Assembly: GCF_030036535.1 (NCBI RefSeq)
Contig: NZ_CP080389.1
Location: 186,001 to 250,000, forward strand
DNA: 64,000 nucleotides
Direction: 5' to 3'
Source: Agrobacterium cucumeris
GTDB lineage: Bacteria; Pseudomonadota; Alphaproteobacteria; Rhizobiales; Rhizobiaceae
Shown here: positions 61,700-64,000 of the stretch, one piece after another
Numbering within the stretch: the first letter of the stretch is position 1
How the letters are laid out: every line of letters begins with the position of its first letter
Notes under the pieces: model-generated
The model's database searches: none
What the model saw: only the letters and a program-made list of their open reading frames with translations
Told to the model about the DNA's origin: nothing
Translations under genes and position numbers: made by a program

Positions 61700-64000
61700 A
61701 TGAGCAACGATCCCTTCACTCTCGACATGTTCGGCAGCAGCGCGCTGTCGTCCGGCCTTGGCCTCGGCGGCGTCACAGCATTTGGCGGTTTCGATGCCGT
61801 TGCTGCCAATGACGACGACCCCGAACCGACACCGCCCTCTTCTGCCCCGGCCTTGCCGGTCGCGACGGCAAAGCGTCCGGCGCCGCGGCGACAGGGCGGC
61901 CGGTCCAACTTCTACCTCGACGATGCCGATCGCGTTCTTGCGGCGACGTGGAAGGAACGGGCGCGCATCAATGTCGCGGCGATCCTGATCGCAAACAACA
62001 TCGAGAAGCAGGACCGGCCGGCCACTCGCGAGGAGCAGCAGCGGTTGATCCGCTTTACAGGCTTTGGCGCATCGGAACTTGCGAACACGATATTCCGTCG
62101 TCCGGGCGAGCCTGACTTCCGCGCCGGCTGGAGCGAGCTTGGCACTTCGCTCCAGAGTGCGGTTTCGGAGGGAGACTACGCGTCCCTTGCCCGCTGCACG
62201 CAATATGCGCATTTCACGCCGGAGTTCATCATCCGGTCCATCTGGGCGAGCTTGCAGCGCCTTGGCTGGCGTGGCGGCCGGGTGCTCGAGCCTGGCATCG
62301 GCACCGGCCTGTTCCCCGCGCTGATGCCGAAAGCATTGCGCGATCGGAGTTTCTTCACCGGTATCGAGCTTGACCCTGTCACCGCCAGGATCGTCCGCCT
62401 GCTACAGCCGAAGGCGCGGATCATCAACGGCGACTTTGCGCGCGCCGATCTGGCGCCGATTTACGATCTCGCCATCGGCAATCCGCCTTTCTCCGACCGG
62501 ACCGTCCGATCCGACCGGGCCTATCGCTCGCTGGGCTTGCGGCTGCATGACTATTTCATCGCCCGTTCGATCGACCTCCTGAAACCCGGCGCGCTCGGCG
62601 CCTTCGTCACCAGCGCCGGCACGATGGACAAGGCGGATGCGACAGCACGCGAACACATCGCCAAAACCGCGGACCTGATCGCCGCGATCCGCCTGCCGGA
62701 GGGCACCTTCCGCCGCGATGCCGGCACGGACGTCGTGGTTGACCTGCTCTTCTTCCGCAAGCGCAAGACCGGGGAGGCTGAGGGAGACCTCTCCTGGCTC
62801 GCCCTTGAGGAGGTGCGACCGGCGACGCAAGACGACGGCGCAATTCGGGTGAACCGCTGGTTTGCGCGACATCCTGATTTCGTGCTTGGCGATCATGCCC
62901 TGACCTCCGGCCCCTTTGGCGAGACCTACACCTGCCGACCGCGTGCCGGCGAGGACCTTGAGGCGGCTTTGCAGCAGGCGATCCTCCTGCTTCCCGAGGG
63001 CCGCTATGACGGCGAGCCGACCGAAATCGACATCGACCTCGAGACCGAGCTCGGCGAGATCGTCGACCTTCGCCCCGACAGTCGACAGGTCCGGGAGGGT
63101 AGCTTCCTCATCGACATCAGACGCGGTCTCATGCAGATGGTCGACGGCGCGCCGGTCGAAGTCCAGGTGCGCAAGGGCCGCACCGGCGACGGCATGCCGG
63201 AAAAGCACGTCCGCATCATCAAGAAACTGATCCCGATCCGCGACGCCGTGCGCGATGTGCTGAAGGCCCAGGAACAGGATCGGCCGTGGCGCGATCTGCA
63301 GGTTCGCCTACGAATCGCCTGGTCGAGTTTCGTGCGCGATTTCGGGCCGATCAACCACACCACCGTCAGCATCACTGAGGATCCCGAAACCGGCGAGGTG
63401 CGCGAAACGCACCGCCGCCCGAACCTGCAGCCCTTTCTTGACGACCCCGATTGCTGGCTGGTCGCCTCAATCGAGGATTACGATCTCGACACCGACACGG
63501 CCAAGCCCGGCCCGATCTTTTCCGAACGGGTGATTTCGCCCCCTGCCCCGCCGGTAATCACCAGCGCCGCCGATGCACTCGCTGTTGTCCTCAACGAACG
63601 TGGTCGCGTCGATATCGAGCATATCGCCGAACTGCTGCACAGACATGCCGATGCGGTCGTCGATGAACTCGGCGATTCAATCTTCCGGGATCCTGACGAC
63701 GGGTCCTGGCAGACGGCCGACGCCTATCTCGCCGGCCCGGTCCGCACCAAGCTCGCTGTCGCTGAAGCGGCCGCGGGACTGGATCCAGCCTATGAGCGCA
63801 ACGTTCGTGCGCTTCGGGCCGTACAGCCCGGCGACCTTCGCCCCTCCGACATCACCGCACGTCTGGGTGCGCCGTGGATTCCGGCGAGCCATGTCGTGGC
63901 TTTCGTCAAGGAGAGGATGGGCGCCGACATCAGGATCCACCATATGCCGGAGCTTGGCAACTGGACCGTGGAGGCGCGGCAGCTTGGCTACAGTGCCGCC
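61700..64000 (+). CDS. Giant plasmid DNA methyltransferase/helicase protein, 3' end beyond window
   Basis: The first 767 codons are open to the last base. After a low-complexity N-terminus (residues 1-70), LIRFTGFGASELANTIF leads to an adenine methyltransferase domain: SAM motif LEPGIGTGLFP (about residue 196) and catalytic IGNPPFSD (about residue 253). Later parts contain RLPEGTFRRDAGTDVVVDLLFF and a spacer region. In rhizobial plasmids such proteins run to about 1,600-1,700 aa with a DEAD/SNF2-like helicase half, which would lie right of the window. gaggagaacttc precedes ATG 61700. A role in protecting or processing transferred DNA is likely but unproven. Confidence 0.82.
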   Translation, partial: MSNDPFTLDMFGSSALSSGLGLGGVTAFGGFDAVAANDDDPEPTPPSSAPALPVATAKRPAPRRQGGRSNFYLDDADRVLAATWKERARINVAAILIANNIEKQDRPATREEQQRLIRFTGFGASELANTIFRRPGEPDFRAGWSELGTSLQSAVSEGDYASLARCTQYAHFTPEFIIRSIWASLQRLGWRGGRVLEPGIGTGLFPALMPKALRDRSFFTGIELDPVTARIVRLLQPKARIINGDFARADLAPIYDLAIGNPPFSDRTVRSDRAYRSLGLRLHDYFIARSIDLLKPGALGAFVTSAGTMDKADATAREHIAKTADLIAAIRLPEGTFRRDAGTDVVVDLLFFRKRKTGEAEGDLSWLALEEVRPATQDDGAIRVNRWFARHPDFVLGDHALTSGPFGETYTCRPRAGEDLEAALQQAILLLPEGRYDGEPTEIDIDLETELGEIVDLRPDSRQVREGSFLIDIRRGLMQMVDGAPVEVQVRKGRTGDGMPEKHVRIIKKLIPIRDAVRDVLKAQEQDRPWRDLQVRLRIAWSSFVRDFGPINHTTVSITEDPETGEVRETHRRPNLQPFLDDPDCWLVASIEDYDLDTDTAKPGPIFSERVISPPAPPVITSAADALAVVLNERGRVDIEHIAELLHRHADAVVDELGDSIFRDPDDGSWQTADAYLAGPVRTKLAVAEAAAGLDPAYERNVRALRAVQPGDLRPSDITARLGAPWIPASHVVAFVKERMGADIRIHHMPELGNWTVEARQLGYSAA

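Overview
The window looks like a replicon of a Rhizobiaceae bacterium (Agrobacterium/Rhizobium group), most likely a large plasmid or chromid. The evidence is GC-rich coding sequence, an AraC-type pobR divergent from pobA, many ABC uptake systems for small organic nutrients, and at the right end a block of proteins typical of rhizobial plasmids (DUF3991/Toprim, DUF1419, DUF3085 and the start of a giant methylase/helicase protein). The assignment rests on recognising protein families by eye; no database was searched.

Layout. 1-3.25 kb is mobile-DNA scrap: the last two tyrosine recombinases of a recombinase-in-trio (RIT) element, an IS110 transposase lacking its N-terminus, and an IS3 orfA fragment joined to the tail of an amino-acid ABC ATPase. 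3.4-6 kb holds pobA/pobR (4-hydroxybenzoate use) and a decayed IclR regulator. 6.1-10.2 kb holds an AraC regulator divergent from an APC permease and a class III aminotransferase. 10,295-12,790 is a complete IS66-type insertion with a perfect 8-bp target duplication.

13-40 kb is a large catabolic region. A TetR regulator is divergent from a taurine/nitrate-type ABC transporter followed by hydantoinase/oxoprolinase A and B subunits and a sugar-isomerase-like protein. Then come a polar amino-acid ABC transporter, an SDR and an IlvD/Edd dehydratase. A GntR/FCD regulator is divergent from an operon carrying a glycerate-2-kinase-like enzyme, an enolase paralogue lacking key catalytic residues, an ornithine-cyclodeaminase-like enzyme, a DMSP-lyase-type cupin that has lost its metal ligands, glutamate dehydrogenase, a small tautomerase, pyruvate carboxylase and an AroE-like dehydrogenase. 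The palindrome attgtcgacaat lies before both the solute-binding-protein/dehydratase pair (25,196) and the kinase operon (28,840), which suggests one regulon.

42-58 kb holds a second catabolic system. A plus-strand operon (Gfo/Idh oxidoreductase, LigI-like amidohydrolase, IlvD/Edd dehydratase) converges on a ten-gene minus-strand operon: APH-like kinase, class III aminotransferase/phospho-lyase, amino-acid ABC transporter, uronate-dehydrogenase-like enzyme, mandelate-racemase-family enzyme, HpaI aldolase and alpha/beta hydrolase. A GntR regulator is divergent from the long operon. Copies of an AT-rich motif, tattggtatat, lie before the plus operon, on both sides of the GntR/kinase divergence and directly before a chemoreceptor gene. 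I infer a regulon joining taxis, uptake and breakdown of an unidentified compound containing an amino group and an acid-sugar or hydroxy part.

58.6-64 kb is the plasmid-maintenance/transfer-type block, running off the window end.
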